Positions 7,117 through 15,650 of a stretch of DNA of 21,210 bases are shown here, piece after piece. Location of the stretch: the NCBI GenBank assembly GCA_900766005.1, contig CAAFTU010000108.1:1-21210 (forward strand), given 5' to 3'. Below the pieces are notes generated by a model that made no database searches, was not told where the DNA came from, and was given only the letters and a program-made list of their open reading frames with translations. Numbering within the stretch: position 1 is the stretch's first letter; every line of letters starts with the position of its first letter. The DNA is from an uncultured Bacteroides sp. (GTDB lineage: Bacteria; Bacteroidota; Bacteroidia; Bacteroidales; Bacteroidaceae). The position numbers and the translations under genes are program-made.

Positions 7117-8307
7117 TTATTTACCGATAGGTTGCACCTGCGCACGGGTCTTTTTATCAATCTCCAGAAACATATAATTCACTTTACCCGAATGTATCAG
7201 GGAGTCATTCTCCCGGTATTTCCTCGTAGCGTATTCCTTTGATTTCTCGTAGGTCAGTTTCGACATCTGGTTCTGGGATTTGCCCACCATGGTAGAATCC
7301 AGCTTCTCATCCGGAAAGAAATCATCCAGATTCACATCCCCTATCATCGTGGTTTCCAGAAAATTCATATTCTTATGTGATTTGTCCGTGTAATAACCCA
7401 CAAACATATGTCCCGGAATACGCACCAGGATAGGATTGATATTGATGGCTTTCATCAGTGAGGCCAGCAACACGCTGCCATCCACACAGTTTATCTGCGA
7501 GGATTCCAGCGCATCGTCCAAGGTACGGACGCGCTGTGTATAAACCACATTGGACGAAAGACTGGTATTGGTGGTGGAGCTGTACTTAAAGTTCCGCTTT
7601 TGCAACACATTCCACAATGCATAGACCTGTTTGTCCACATTCTCCGACTGGTGTGCATTACCTTGATACCCAAGAAAACGATTGACGATACGTGTATCCA
7701 AGGCTTCACGCAATAATTTGTCAATCTGAGGATGCTCCTCGTTGACGTAGGCCGCAAAAAACTCTCCCGTATCGTGAAACTTCATTTTATCGTCCACATA
7801 TCCTAAAGGGCACTCATTGATACTGCGCATCGAGATGGTTTTCAAACGCTGTGGAAGTTCTTTCTTATTCAATTCCGCCTTGACGGAGATGCTAACGGGC
7901 ACTGCCTGATTATTATCACGCAAAGCCTGATAGTTCCATATAATATCCGGGAAAACCAGATATTCTTTCCCCGCCTTGGGTAAAATAAACTCAGATACAG
8001 ACTGAGAGAAAAAAGGAGTCTCGGCCACTTCTATACGCAATTTGCTATTGGCATAACTGTTCTTCAGCCGGATGGCGATACACGACTTGGGATTTCCGAT
8101 ATAATCGGAATCGGCAGGTACGATTAAACTGGCATCTGTGGTTGCGGTAGAAAGAATGGTTGCAGGGAAAATATTACCACCCAGCTGGTCGGTAATCTCG
8201 AACCCGGATTTAAAAGGCTCATACCGATAAATAAAGACTGAAAATGCCATTACCAGTATAGCAGATAATATTAATGTGGACCATTGCCACTTGTTCAGTT
8301 GTTTCAT
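7117..8307 (-). CDS. Membrane-anchored transglutaminase-like protein
   Basis: A 396-residue protein with one N-terminal membrane segment (about residues 9-28) and no lipobox. The bulk is probably periplasmic. A beta-rich region (about 35-170) precedes a transglutaminase-like cysteine protease fold. The catalytic Cys is Cys274 in INCVDGSVLLASL, the His is His300 in RIPGHMFVGYY, and Glu318 in MNFLETT is well placed as the third residue. This NCVDGS/GHMF pattern occurs in bacterial transglutaminase-like proteins that probably act as peptidases or amidases. The substrate is not evident. It is the first gene of a tight minus-strand group (9-bp gap to the next gene). A promoter was not recognised in the 162-bp gap upstream. 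Confidence 0.78.
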   Translation of the reverse strand: MKQLNKWQWSTLILSAILVMAFSVFIYRYEPFKSGFEITDQLGGNIFPATILSTATTDASLIVPADSDYIGNPKSCIAIRLKNSYANSKLRIEVAETPFFSQSVSEFILPKAGKEYLVFPDIIWNYQALRDNNQAVPVSISVKAELNKKELPQRLKTISMRSINECPLGYVDDKMKFHDTGEFFAAYVNEEHPQIDKLLREALDTRIVNRFLGYQGNAHQSENVDKQVYALWNVLQKRNFKYSSTTNTSLSSNVVYTQRVRTLDDALESSQINCVDGSVLLASLMKAININPILVRIPGHMFVGYYTDKSHKNMNFLETTMIGDVNLDDFFPDEKLDSTMVGKSQNQMSKLTYEKSKEYATRKYRENDSLIHSGKVNYMFLEIDKKTRAQVQPIGK

Positions 8308-8381
8308 ATTCCACTTTTCTACGCTATCTGTTAATCAGTTGTTTTTATGATTCCCCATCCACCATCATTCACTACAGACTA

Positions 8382-8457
8382 CACTGATTGACACAGGTTC
8401 CATATCAAGCAATTGCTTTTCAATAGAAATAATCTGCATCAATCCGTGCAATCGGTG
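8382..8457. repeat. Imperfect inverted repeat in the gap after ridA
   Basis: The left arm (8382-8399, CACTGATTGACACAGGTT) resembles the reverse complement of the right arm (8441-8457, which reads CACCGATTGCACGGATT on the minus strand). Between them lies a perfect 12-bp palindrome, AAGCAATTGCTT, at 8407-8418. Each arm also holds two degenerate copies of a CACnGATT-like word. The element lies just past the ridA stop codon. No T-run follows on the minus strand, so it is a 3'-UTR or dispersed repeat-like structure, not a classic terminator. Confidence 0.55.
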
Positions 8458-8469
8458 GCGAAAAGCTCG

Positions 8470-8847
8470 TTATCTCACTGCGATACTCTCTATCTCCACA
8501 AGCGCTCCTTTCGGCAAAGCCTTAACAGCTACAGCAGAACGGGCAGGGAAATCTCCTTCGAAATACTTGGCATAAACAGCGTTCATTTCAGCAAACAAAG
8601 ACATATCTGCCAAAAATACGGTTGTTTTTACGATATTAGCGGTAGTCAGACCGGCTTCTGCCAATACATTCTTGATATTCTCAAAAACCTGGGTAGTCTG
8701 TTCAGTCACTCCTCCCGGAACAAATTCACCGGTAGCAGGATCAACGGGAATCTGACCTGACAGGAATACCATACCATTCACTTCAACAGCTTGACTGTAA
8801 GGACCTATAGCAGCAGGAGCCTTTTCTGTAAAAATCACTTTTTTCAT
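8470..8847 (-). CDS. ridA: RidA family enamine/imine deaminase
   Basis: A 125-residue member of the RidA (YjgF/YER057c/UK114) family, full length for the family. RidA hydrolyses reactive 2-aminoacrylate and related enamines or imines released by PLP enzymes, giving 2-ketoacids and ammonia, and so protects PLP-dependent enzymes. Family features visible are the GPYSQA motif with Tyr17, the GQIPVDP turn (31-37), the key Arg103 in FPARSAV, which holds the substrate carboxylate, and Glu118 in VEIES. E. coli RidA has Cys two residues after the Arg; this protein has Ala105, common in other members. It is cytoplasmic and trimeric by family. It is divergent from rho and 162 bp ahead of the transglutaminase-like gene, so it is probably transcribed alone or as the start of the minus-strand group. 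Confidence 0.95.
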   Translation of the reverse strand: MKKVIFTEKAPAAIGPYSQAVEVNGMVFLSGQIPVDPATGEFVPGGVTEQTTQVFENIKNVLAEAGLTTANIVKTTVFLADMSLFAEMNAVYAKYFEGDFPARSAVAVKALPKGALVEIESIAVR

Positions 8848-9075
8848 CTTTTCTCTATTTATAATTAAGTAAAAATCAAATTTGACGGGCTAAATTAGTA
8901 TTTTTTTCGCTATTTCATGCAGACTCTGCTGAACAATCTGACCTATTTTTACGTTCATTTAACATCAGGGTTTTCACAGACAGAAAGGATGTTTCCCCAC
9001 GTCGTTTTTTTTATTAATTTCATTAAATTCGGCAAAAAATCTTCTGTAATATGCATGAGATTAAAAAAAAATATC

Positions 9076-9083
9076 TACTTTTG
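9076..9083 (+). promoter_or_regulatory. Probable rho promoter (-7 element)
   Basis: TACTTTTG is a full match to the Bacteroides -7 consensus TAnnTTTG. The -33 position holds only a weak match. Start of transcription would be near 9090, giving a leader of about 185 nt before the rho ATG. The rest of the 427-bp ridA-rho gap (8848-9274) holds palindromes at 8878-8887 (TCAAATTTGA) and 8919-8929 (GCAGACTCTGC), a small hairpin at 9103-9117 (TTCCC/GGGAA) and no clear ridA promoter. Confidence 0.6.
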
Positions 9084-9172
9084 TCCTCGGTAAATACGTC
9101 AGTTCCCTATCCGGGAAAGTCTGTTTACTTCCTGATAACAATCAAAACAACATCAATCCCATAATCGTAATT

Positions 9173-9262
9173 ATGAGTGCATTTCCCCCTTCTAACACAT
9201 TTTTGTGTAGATTGTGCTCCTTAATTATACCATTAAAAGATTATAAAGAAATATATTACTAA
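9173..9262 (+). CDS. Possible leader ORF upstream of rho (29 codons)
   Basis: An ATG at 9173 opens 29 codons ending in TAA at 9260-9262, 12 bp before the rho start. The peptide begins MSAFPPSNTF and ends KEIYY; it holds two Cys and no recognisable domain. It lies entirely within the presumed rho leader. E. coli rho also has a short leader ORF (rhoL) in an autoregulated leader, but no sequence similarity is claimed. The ribosome binding site is not obvious and AT-rich leaders yield such ORFs by chance, so this is a tentative call. Confidence 0.2.
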   Translation: MSAFPPSNTFLCRLCSLIIPLKDYKEIYY

Positions 9263-9274
9263 TAACTATACTCT

Positions 9275-11284
9275 ATGTATAACATTATTCAATTAAACGA
9301 CAAAGACTTGTCGGAATTACAATCGATTGCCAAAGAGTTGGGTATCAAGAAAACAGACTCTCTAAAAAAAGAAGATCTGGTTTATAAAATTCTGGACGAG
9401 CAAGCCATAGTCGGAGCAACCCAAAAAGTAGCGGCAGAAAAAGCCAATGAAAGTCAACCCCGTAAAAGATCACGTATCAACGTTAAAAAAGACGGTGACA
9501 AGGTCTATACTGCAACCAAGGACAAGGCACAGAAACTGGAAGCCAATACCCCGCAGCCTGCCGCCGCAGCTGCCGAAACAGTAAAAGAGACTGCTCCTGT
9601 AGCGGTAACACCACAAACAGAAGCCGTGGCCGAAACAAGTGCGGAAGAAAAAACACCTAAAAAAAGAGGACGCAAACCGGGTAGTAAGAAAGTAACAGCC
9701 AAGACAGAAGAACAACCTGCAACGAAAACGAAAGAAACTGCAAAAGAGGAAGTGAAAGCTGAAGCACCGGCGAAACCGACACCCAAAAAAGCAAAAAAAG
9801 AAGAAACACCGGCTATTCCCGAAGAAAAAGAAGTGATTCTTCCCGAACTGGAATTCGGCAGTGAAACCGATGATTTTATTCCTATCGAGGATCTTCCTTC
9901 AGAAAAAATAGAACTTCCTACTGAGTTGTTCGGCAAATTTGAGGCTACCAAAGTAGAAACACCGGCTCCGGTACAGACACCTGCCCCCAAATTCCAACCA
10001 CGCCAGCAGCGCGATCAAAATCAGAAGTACAACAATCCGCGCAACAATAATTACAACAATCCTCGTCAGGCAAACAATAATAACAATACGACGGCTGAGG
10101 GAGAAGCGTCTGTCAGCATTCCTCAACAACCGGAACGCAAACAGGTGGAAAAGCCTTACGAATTTGAAGGTATCCTGACCGGTACCGGGGTATTGGAAAT
10201 CATGCCCGACGGATACGGTTTCCTCCGTTCATCCGATTACAACTATCTTTCCTCACCCGATGATATTTACGTTTCACAATCGCAAATAAAACTGTTCGGT
10301 TTGAAGACCGGTGATGTAGTGGAAGGCTCTATCCGTCCGCCCAAAGAAGGAGAAAAATATTTCCCGTTGGTAAAGGTGGAAAAGATAAACGGTTTGGATC
10401 CCGGATTGGTACGTGACCGCGTTCCGTTTGATCACCTGACCCCGCTGTTCCCCGATGAAAAGTTCAAACTTTGCAAAGGGGGATATAGTGATAACCTTTC
10501 AGCCCGTGTGGTAGATATGTTCTCACCTATCGGTAAAGGACAGCGTGCTTTGATTGTGGCGCAGCCCAAAACCGGTAAGACGATCCTGATGAAAGACATC
10601 GCTAACGCAATCGCAGCCAACCATCCGGAAACGTACATGATCATGCTGCTTATTGACGAACGTCCCGAAGAAGTGACAGATATGGCGCGCAGCGTAAATG
10701 CCGAAGTGATCGCTTCTACATTTGACGAACCGGCAGAACGTCACGTAAAGATTGCAGGTATCGTACTGGAAAAAGCAAAACGCATGGTAGAATGCGGTCA
10801 CGATGTGGTAATCTTCCTCGACTCTATCACCCGACTGGCACGTGCATACAATACGGTTTCTCCTGCTTCCGGCAAGGTATTATCCGGTGGTGTGGATGCA
10901 AATGCCCTGCATAAGCCCAAACGTTTCTTCGGTGCTGCCCGTAACATTGAAAACGGTGGCTCGCTGACCATTATCGCAACCGCACTGATTGACACCGGTT
11001 CCAAGATGGATGAAGTAATCTTCGAAGAATTCAAGGGTACAGGTAACATGGAACTCCAGCTGGACCGCAACTTGAGCAACAAACGTATCTTCCCGGCAGT
11101 AAACATCGTGGCATCAAGCACCCGCCGCGACGACTTGCTGCTCGACAAGACTACTTTGGACCGTATGTGGATTCTTCGCAAGTATCTGGCAGATATGAAT
11201 CCTATCGAAGCCATGGATTTCGTAAAGAGTCGTTTGGAAAATACCAAAGACAACGAAGAATTCCTGATGAGCATGAACTCATAA
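9275..11284 (+). CDS. rho: Transcription termination factor Rho with long disordered insert
   Basis: A 669-residue Rho, about 250 residues longer than E. coli Rho (419). It forms a hexameric RNA-dependent ATPase that ends transcription. Order: N-terminal helical domain (1-47), low-complexity insert (about 48-293), cold-shock-like RNA-binding domain (about 294-372, with GYGFLRS at 314-320), then the RecA-like motor with Walker A QPKTGKT (430-436) and Walker B VVIFLDS (511-517); the Q- and R-loop regions are intact. The insert is rich in K, E, A, P and T, holds an AT-hook-like KKRGRKPGSKK (129-139), and turns Q/N-rich at 244-272. Inserts of this kind are typical of Bacteroidetes, and the one in B. 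thetaiotaomicron Rho has been reported to drive phase separation. The start is chosen because MYNIIQLNDKDL matches the usual Rho N-terminus. It is monocistronic, ended by the terminator at 11312-11349. Confidence 0.97.
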   Translation: MYNIIQLNDKDLSELQSIAKELGIKKTDSLKKEDLVYKILDEQAIVGATQKVAAEKANESQPRKRSRINVKKDGDKVYTATKDKAQKLEANTPQPAAAAAETVKETAPVAVTPQTEAVAETSAEEKTPKKRGRKPGSKKVTAKTEEQPATKTKETAKEEVKAEAPAKPTPKKAKKEETPAIPEEKEVILPELEFGSETDDFIPIEDLPSEKIELPTELFGKFEATKVETPAPVQTPAPKFQPRQQRDQNQKYNNPRNNNYNNPRQANNNNNTTAEGEASVSIPQQPERKQVEKPYEFEGILTGTGVLEIMPDGYGFLRSSDYNYLSSPDDIYVSQSQIKLFGLKTGDVVEGSIRPPKEGEKYFPLVKVEKINGLDPGLVRDRVPFDHLTPLFPDEKFKLCKGGYSDNLSARVVDMFSPIGKGQRALIVAQPKTGKTILMKDIANAIAANHPETYMIMLLIDERPEEVTDMARSVNAEVIASTFDEPAERHVKIAGIVLEKAKRMVECGHDVVIFLDSITRLARAYNTVSPASGKVLSGGVDANALHKPKRFFGAARNIENGGSLTIIATALIDTGSKMDEVIFEEFKGTGNMELQLDRNLSNKRIFPAVNIVASSTRRDDLLLDKTTLDRMWILRKYLADMNPIEAMDFVKSRLENTKDNEEFLMSMNS

Positions 11285-11311
11285 AAAATAAATCTCTTTT
11301 ATTAAATGACG

Positions 11312-11349
11312 CAGGCTATACCTTTTCATTAAGGTATGGCCTGTTTTTT
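11312..11349 (+). terminator. Intrinsic terminator of rho
   Basis: A 13-bp stem, CAGGCTATACCTT paired with AAGGTATGGCCTG with a single U-G wobble, encloses a 6-nt loop and is followed directly by six T (11344-11349). It begins 27 bp after the rho stop codon and separates rho from the GH141-like operon. Confidence 0.92.
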
Positions 11350-11507
11350 ATTATACTTCAATCAATATATCAATGCATCAATTTGCTAATATGCCCATGA
11401 CCACGCAGAGTAGAATGCAGCAAATTGACACATTGGCAAATTATCCAATGGGTACAAAACCTGATTCCTTCCGTCTGATTAAAAAGACCTTTAAATCCGG
11501 AGAACCC
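11350..11507 (+). promoter_or_regulatory. Upstream region of the glycoside hydrolase operon with GCAAATT repeats
   Basis: This 158-bp gap must hold the promoter of the four-gene operon. No full TAnnTTTG match was found. Three copies of one word occur: CAATTTGC (11379-11386, inverted), GCAAATTG (11420-11427) and GCAAATT (11436-11442). The first two form an 8-bp inverted repeat 33 bp apart, and the last two are direct repeats 16 bp apart. These could be operator sites, but AT-rich chance repeats are possible. No cobalamin riboswitch was recognised. Confidence 0.3.
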
Positions 11508-13388
11508 ATGAAAACAAAAATAATCTGCTTTATCGCATTTGTCAGTTATACCTTTTATTTAACCGCAGGAGATATTTATGTTTCTCCCTACGGTAACGAC
11601 AATGCTGCCGGTACACGCCAATCTCCCCTCCAGACTCTGGAACAAGCCATCAAGCAAGCGCGCGAATGGAGAAGATTGCAATCACCCGAAACAACCGGAG
11701 GCATAAATATCCTATTGGAGGAAGGAATATACCCACAATATAAAAGCCTGTTCATCCGCCCCGAAGATAGCGGGACAACAGACTCTCCCACCCGTATCAC
11801 CGCTGTTCCCAATGCCCGTGTAGTCTTAAGTGGCGGAGTTCCTGTGACAGATTGGGAACAAGGATGCAAAGATACCAGAATACCAGAAACACTTAGAAAT
11901 AAAATATGGGTAGCGGAAGCGCCCCGTATGGGAAACAGGATATTGGAAACCCGGCAAATGTGGGTCAACGGAACAAAAGCACAGCGGGCCGCACAGTTTC
12001 CCGACGGAGTAATGGAACGCATGATTGATTTTAACCCTGAGGAAGAGACGATCACCATTCCCACTCCACAAACAGCAGGGTTGAATGCCGCTTCACAAGT
12101 AGAGATGATCGTTCACCAACGTTGGGCCATCGCCATACTGAGAGTGAAGGAAATGATTACTGAAGGGGCAAATACAATCGTCCGTTTTCATGATCCCGAA
12201 AGCCGGTTGGAGTTTGCCCATCCCTGGCCTCAACCTGTCATTGACGGAGAAAAAGGAAACTCCACCTTTTGTCTGGTCAATGCTCTGGAACTATTGGACC
12301 AGCCCGGAGAATGGTATCAGGATTACCCTTCCGGACGCATCTATTATTACCCGCGTCCTCACGAAGACATGACGAAGGCGCAAGTCATTATTCCGGCTTT
12401 AGAGACTTTACTGACTATAAGCGGAACTTTGGAACGCCCGGTAAGGAATATACATTTTCAAAATATATCTTTCGAACATACTTCATGGATGCGCCCCTCT
12501 TATCAAGGGCACGTTACATTGCAAGGAGGCTTCCATCTGCTGGATGCTTACAAGCTACCCATACCGGGGCTGCCCGAAAAAGCGGAACTGGAAAACCAGG
12601 CATGGATAGGCAGACCCGAAGCTGCAATACAGATAAAATGCGGCAATAACATAAACTTCAACCACTGCACATTCCAGCATTTAGCAGCCACCGGAGTAGA
12701 TTATGAACGCGCCGTATCGACTTCCATTGTCGAGAATTGCCATTTCACCGATATTGGTGGCACAGCCTTACTGGTGGGCACCTTTCCCGATGAAGGATTT
12801 GAAACCCATGTGCCTTATACACCTTTTCATGAACAGGAATTATGTACGGGAATCACCATACGGAACAACCTGATTGAGGAAGTGACCAATGAAGATTGGG
12901 GAGGTGTAGGCATCGGAGCCGGATATGTAAAGAATATCCATATCGTACATAATGAAGTCTGCCACGTCAATTACTCAGGTATCTGTGTGGGCTGGGGATG
13001 GACCCTGCAGGAAAGCGGAATGAGCGGCAATCGGATTGAAGCCAATTACGTCCACCACTTTGCCCGGAGGCTGTATGATGCAGGAGGACTTTATACCCTC
13101 TCCAACCAACCGGGCTCCGTGATGCGCAATAACCGGATTGAACATTTAATTGACGCGCCCTACGCTACCAACGACCGTGCGTTTTACATCTACTTTGATG
13201 AAGCGACGGATGGCTATACCGTAGAAAACAACTGGTGTCCGTCCGAACGTTTCGACTCCAACCGTCCGGGACCTCATAATGTGTGGAAGAAGAATGGTCC
13301 GCAAGTAGATGAAAGTATAAAGCAAAAGGCAGGCAGGGTCGCTGTAGGTGGGGTGTCACAACCAAGAATCATTATAAAAACAAAATAA
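11508..13388 (+). CDS. Secreted right-handed beta-helix glycoside hydrolase, GH141-like
   Basis: The ATG at 11508 is chosen because it gives an immediate signal peptide (MKTKIICFIAFVSYTFYLTA, cleavage probably before Gly21); the frame stays open 45 codons further upstream with no signal-like start. The mature protein opens with DIYVSPYGNDNAAGT, followed by PLQTLEQAI and a DSGT stretch, the usual entry to secreted beta-helix carbohydrate enzymes. The EWYQDYPSGRIYYYP segment (268-282) and the later parallel beta-helix rungs (about 310-550, with repeated N-N-x-I and H-F/V-x-N patterns) fit family GH141, which includes an alpha-L-fucosidase acting on rhamnogalacturonan II and a xylanase. Conserved acids in RLYDAGGLYT and YIYFDEA (about 524 and 564-565) are candidate active-site residues. 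It probably acts in the periplasm or at the cell surface. It is the first gene of a four-gene operon, 10 bp before the GH31 gene. Family assignment is likely; substrate is unknown. Confidence 0.68.
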   Translation: MKTKIICFIAFVSYTFYLTAGDIYVSPYGNDNAAGTRQSPLQTLEQAIKQAREWRRLQSPETTGGINILLEEGIYPQYKSLFIRPEDSGTTDSPTRITAVPNARVVLSGGVPVTDWEQGCKDTRIPETLRNKIWVAEAPRMGNRILETRQMWVNGTKAQRAAQFPDGVMERMIDFNPEEETITIPTPQTAGLNAASQVEMIVHQRWAIAILRVKEMITEGANTIVRFHDPESRLEFAHPWPQPVIDGEKGNSTFCLVNALELLDQPGEWYQDYPSGRIYYYPRPHEDMTKAQVIIPALETLLTISGTLERPVRNIHFQNISFEHTSWMRPSYQGHVTLQGGFHLLDAYKLPIPGLPEKAELENQAWIGRPEAAIQIKCGNNINFNHCTFQHLAATGVDYERAVSTSIVENCHFTDIGGTALLVGTFPDEGFETHVPYTPFHEQELCTGITIRNNLIEEVTNEDWGGVGIGAGYVKNIHIVHNEVCHVNYSGICVGWGWTLQESGMSGNRIEANYVHHFARRLYDAGGLYTLSNQPGSVMRNNRIEHLIDAPYATNDRAFYIYFDEATDGYTVENNWCPSERFDSNRPGPHNVWKKNGPQVDESIKQKAGRVAVGGVSQPRIIIKTK

Positions 13389-13398
13389 CAAAAAGAGA

Positions 13399-15645
13399 AT
13401 GAAACCAACCAATTACCACTTATTCGATTTTCTGGACTTTGATCCCGATCTGTCAAGAGACGAATCATTATGGAAAGCATACAAGCCCACCTCTGTCTAT
13501 GAAAAAGACGGGGATATCTGTATAAACGTCCCCTTTCAAAAGCAAGTGCTCTCTAACGATATGGCGCCCGATACGACATCGCCCCGTGAAGAGTATACGC
13601 TGGTCATCCGTCAGTACACCTCAGGTATCACCCGGCTCTTTATCGGATTCGGTGAAGAAAGCATGACGGATCAGTCGGAAATGCTCCAATTCAGTGACCG
13701 GGTAAAGAAACTCCCTTTGCAAGTGACACAAACAGAAGGGGAATGGTTGATCACTACCCAAGACGGAATCCAACGGGCACTTATCCATGTAAAGCCCCCG
13801 GTACTGGACCGTTGGAGCGAACTGCTGCCCGATCCTCAAGAGACCTTGGATCTTCGCCTTTACCCCGACGGCAAACGTGAAATCCGACTGGCTGCCTACG
13901 ACCACTTCTCCCCTCCCCGTTACGATGCGCTGCCACTGGCTTTCTGCAAACGAAACGGAGTGAAGGAACGTGCCACCCTTTCCTTTGAATCAAAACCCGA
14001 TGAATGTTTTGCCGGAACAGGGGAACGCTTTGCCAAAATGGACTTAAGCGGACAAACGTTCTTCTTAAAGAACCAGGACGGACAAGGTGTGAACAACCGC
14101 CGTACCTATAAGAATATTCCTTTCTACCTCTCCAGCCGGATGTATGGAACATTCTATCACACCTGTGCCCACAGCAAACTGTCACTGGCCGGGCAGTCCA
14201 CCCGCTCGGTACAGTTCCTGAGCGACCAGGCCATGCTGGATGTCTTCGTCATAGCAGGCGACACCATGGAAGAAATCCTCCGGGGTTATCGGGATCTGAC
14301 CGGATATCCTTCCATGCCTCCCCTCTGGAGTTTCGGCATCTGGATGAGCCGCATGACTTATTTCAGTGCTGATGAAGTAAATGAGATATGCGACCGGATG
14401 CGTGCCGAACATTACCCCTGTGATGTCATCCATCTGGATACCGGCTGGTTCAAGACCGACTGGCTGTGCGAATGGAAATTCAACGAAGAACGCTTTCCCG
14501 ATCCCAAAGGGTTCATCCAAGGACTGAAGAAAAAAGGATATCGCGTGTCCTTATGGCAACTCCCCTACGTGGCGGAGAACGCCGAACAGATAGACGAAGC
14601 ACGCAAAAACGATTATATAGCTCCGCTGACAAAGAAACAAGATTCGGAAGGTTCCAATTTCTCCGCTTTGGACTATGCCGGAACCATTGACTTCACTTAT
14701 CCCAAAGCAACCGAATGGTATAAAAGACTGCTGAAGAATCTGCTGGATATGGGCGTGACCTGCATCAAAACCGATTTTGGAGAAAACATCCACATGGATG
14801 CCCTCTATAAAGGCATGAAACCTGAATTGCTGAACAACCTGTATGCATTGCTTTATCAAAAAGCCGCCTACGAAATAACAAAAGACGTAACCGGTGACGG
14901 CATCGTATGGGCACGCTCGGCATGGGCGGGATGCCAGCGCTATCCGCTGCATTGGGGAGGCGACTCATGCAGTTCATGGGATGGAATGGCAGGCTCGCTG
15001 AAAGGCGGTTTGCATTTCGGGCTTTCCGGTTTCGCCTTCTGGAGTCATGATGTCCCCGGATTCCACACATTGCCCAACTTCATGAACTCTATAGTGGACG
15101 ATGATGTATATATGCGCTGGACACAATTCGGTGTATTCTCCTCCCACATCCGTTATCACGGAACAAACAAACGCGAGCCGTGGCATTATCCCGCTATCGC
15201 ACCCATGATAAAAAAGTGGTGGAAGTTGCGCTATACGCTTATACCTTATATTGTAGAACAAAGCCGTAAGGCCATCGCAAGCGGAGCACCTCTCTTGCAA
15301 GCTCTGATTTTTCATCACCCCGAAGACAAATTGTGCTGGCACATCGACGATGAATACTATTTTGGTAACGACTTCCTGGTAGCCCCGGTCATGAACAGCG
15401 AGAACCGCCGGGATGTCTATCTGCCCGAAGGGAAATGGGTGAATTTCTTCACAGGCGAACGCTTGGAAGGGGGACGCTGGCTGAAGAATCTGGATATCCC
15501 CTTGGACGAAATGCCCGTATATGTACGTCAAGGAGCGACCATCCCCGTTTATCCGGATGAAGTGGAATGCACGGACGATATGGATTTAAGCAAAAGCATC
15601 GGTCTGCACATAGACCCTCATTTTAAAGGAATATTTAAGAACTGA
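13399..15645 (+). CDS. GH31 glycoside hydrolase, alpha-xylosidase (YicI)-like
   Basis: A 748-residue GH31 enzyme. A beta-sandwich N-terminal domain (about 1-300) precedes a (beta/alpha)8 barrel (about 305-640) and C-terminal beta domains. The nucleophile is Asp459 in CIKTDFGE, and the acid/base is Asp522 in HWGGDS, both in the order and spacing of YicI-type alpha-xylosidases. ARSAWAGCQRYPLHWGGD and GLSGFAFWSHDVPGF also match that subgroup closely. There is no signal peptide, so it should act in the cytoplasm on imported oligosaccharides or glycosides, releasing terminal alpha-linked xylose or a related sugar. Alpha-glucosidase or other GH31 activities are possible. It starts 10 bp after the GH141-like gene and ends 5 bp before the corrinoid methyltransferase fusion, which makes a shared substrate pathway likely. 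Confidence 0.88.
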   Translation: MKPTNYHLFDFLDFDPDLSRDESLWKAYKPTSVYEKDGDICINVPFQKQVLSNDMAPDTTSPREEYTLVIRQYTSGITRLFIGFGEESMTDQSEMLQFSDRVKKLPLQVTQTEGEWLITTQDGIQRALIHVKPPVLDRWSELLPDPQETLDLRLYPDGKREIRLAAYDHFSPPRYDALPLAFCKRNGVKERATLSFESKPDECFAGTGERFAKMDLSGQTFFLKNQDGQGVNNRRTYKNIPFYLSSRMYGTFYHTCAHSKLSLAGQSTRSVQFLSDQAMLDVFVIAGDTMEEILRGYRDLTGYPSMPPLWSFGIWMSRMTYFSADEVNEICDRMRAEHYPCDVIHLDTGWFKTDWLCEWKFNEERFPDPKGFIQGLKKKGYRVSLWQLPYVAENAEQIDEARKNDYIAPLTKKQDSEGSNFSALDYAGTIDFTYPKATEWYKRLLKNLLDMGVTCIKTDFGENIHMDALYKGMKPELLNNLYALLYQKAAYEITKDVTGDGIVWARSAWAGCQRYPLHWGGDSCSSWDGMAGSLKGGLHFGLSGFAFWSHDVPGFHTLPNFMNSIVDDDVYMRWTQFGVFSSHIRYHGTNKREPWHYPAIAPMIKKWWKLRYTLIPYIVEQSRKAIASGAPLLQALIFHHPEDKLCWHIDDEYYFGNDFLVAPVMNSENRRDVYLPEGKWVNFFTGERLEGGRWLKNLDIPLDEMPVYVRQGATIPVYPDEVECTDDMDLSKSIGLHIDPHFKGIFKN

Positions 15646-15650
15646 CGAAT

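Noticed and set aside
11373..11507. Upstream extension of the GH141-like gene to an ATG at 11373
   Set aside because: The ATG at 11508 gives a clean signal peptide; the extension would bury it 45 residues inside and overlaps the upstream regulatory gap.
11350..11507. Cobalamin riboswitch in front of the corrinoid operon
   Set aside because: I looked for a B12-box-like conserved core and multi-helix layout here and upstream of 21039 and saw none; the gap is short and AT-rich.
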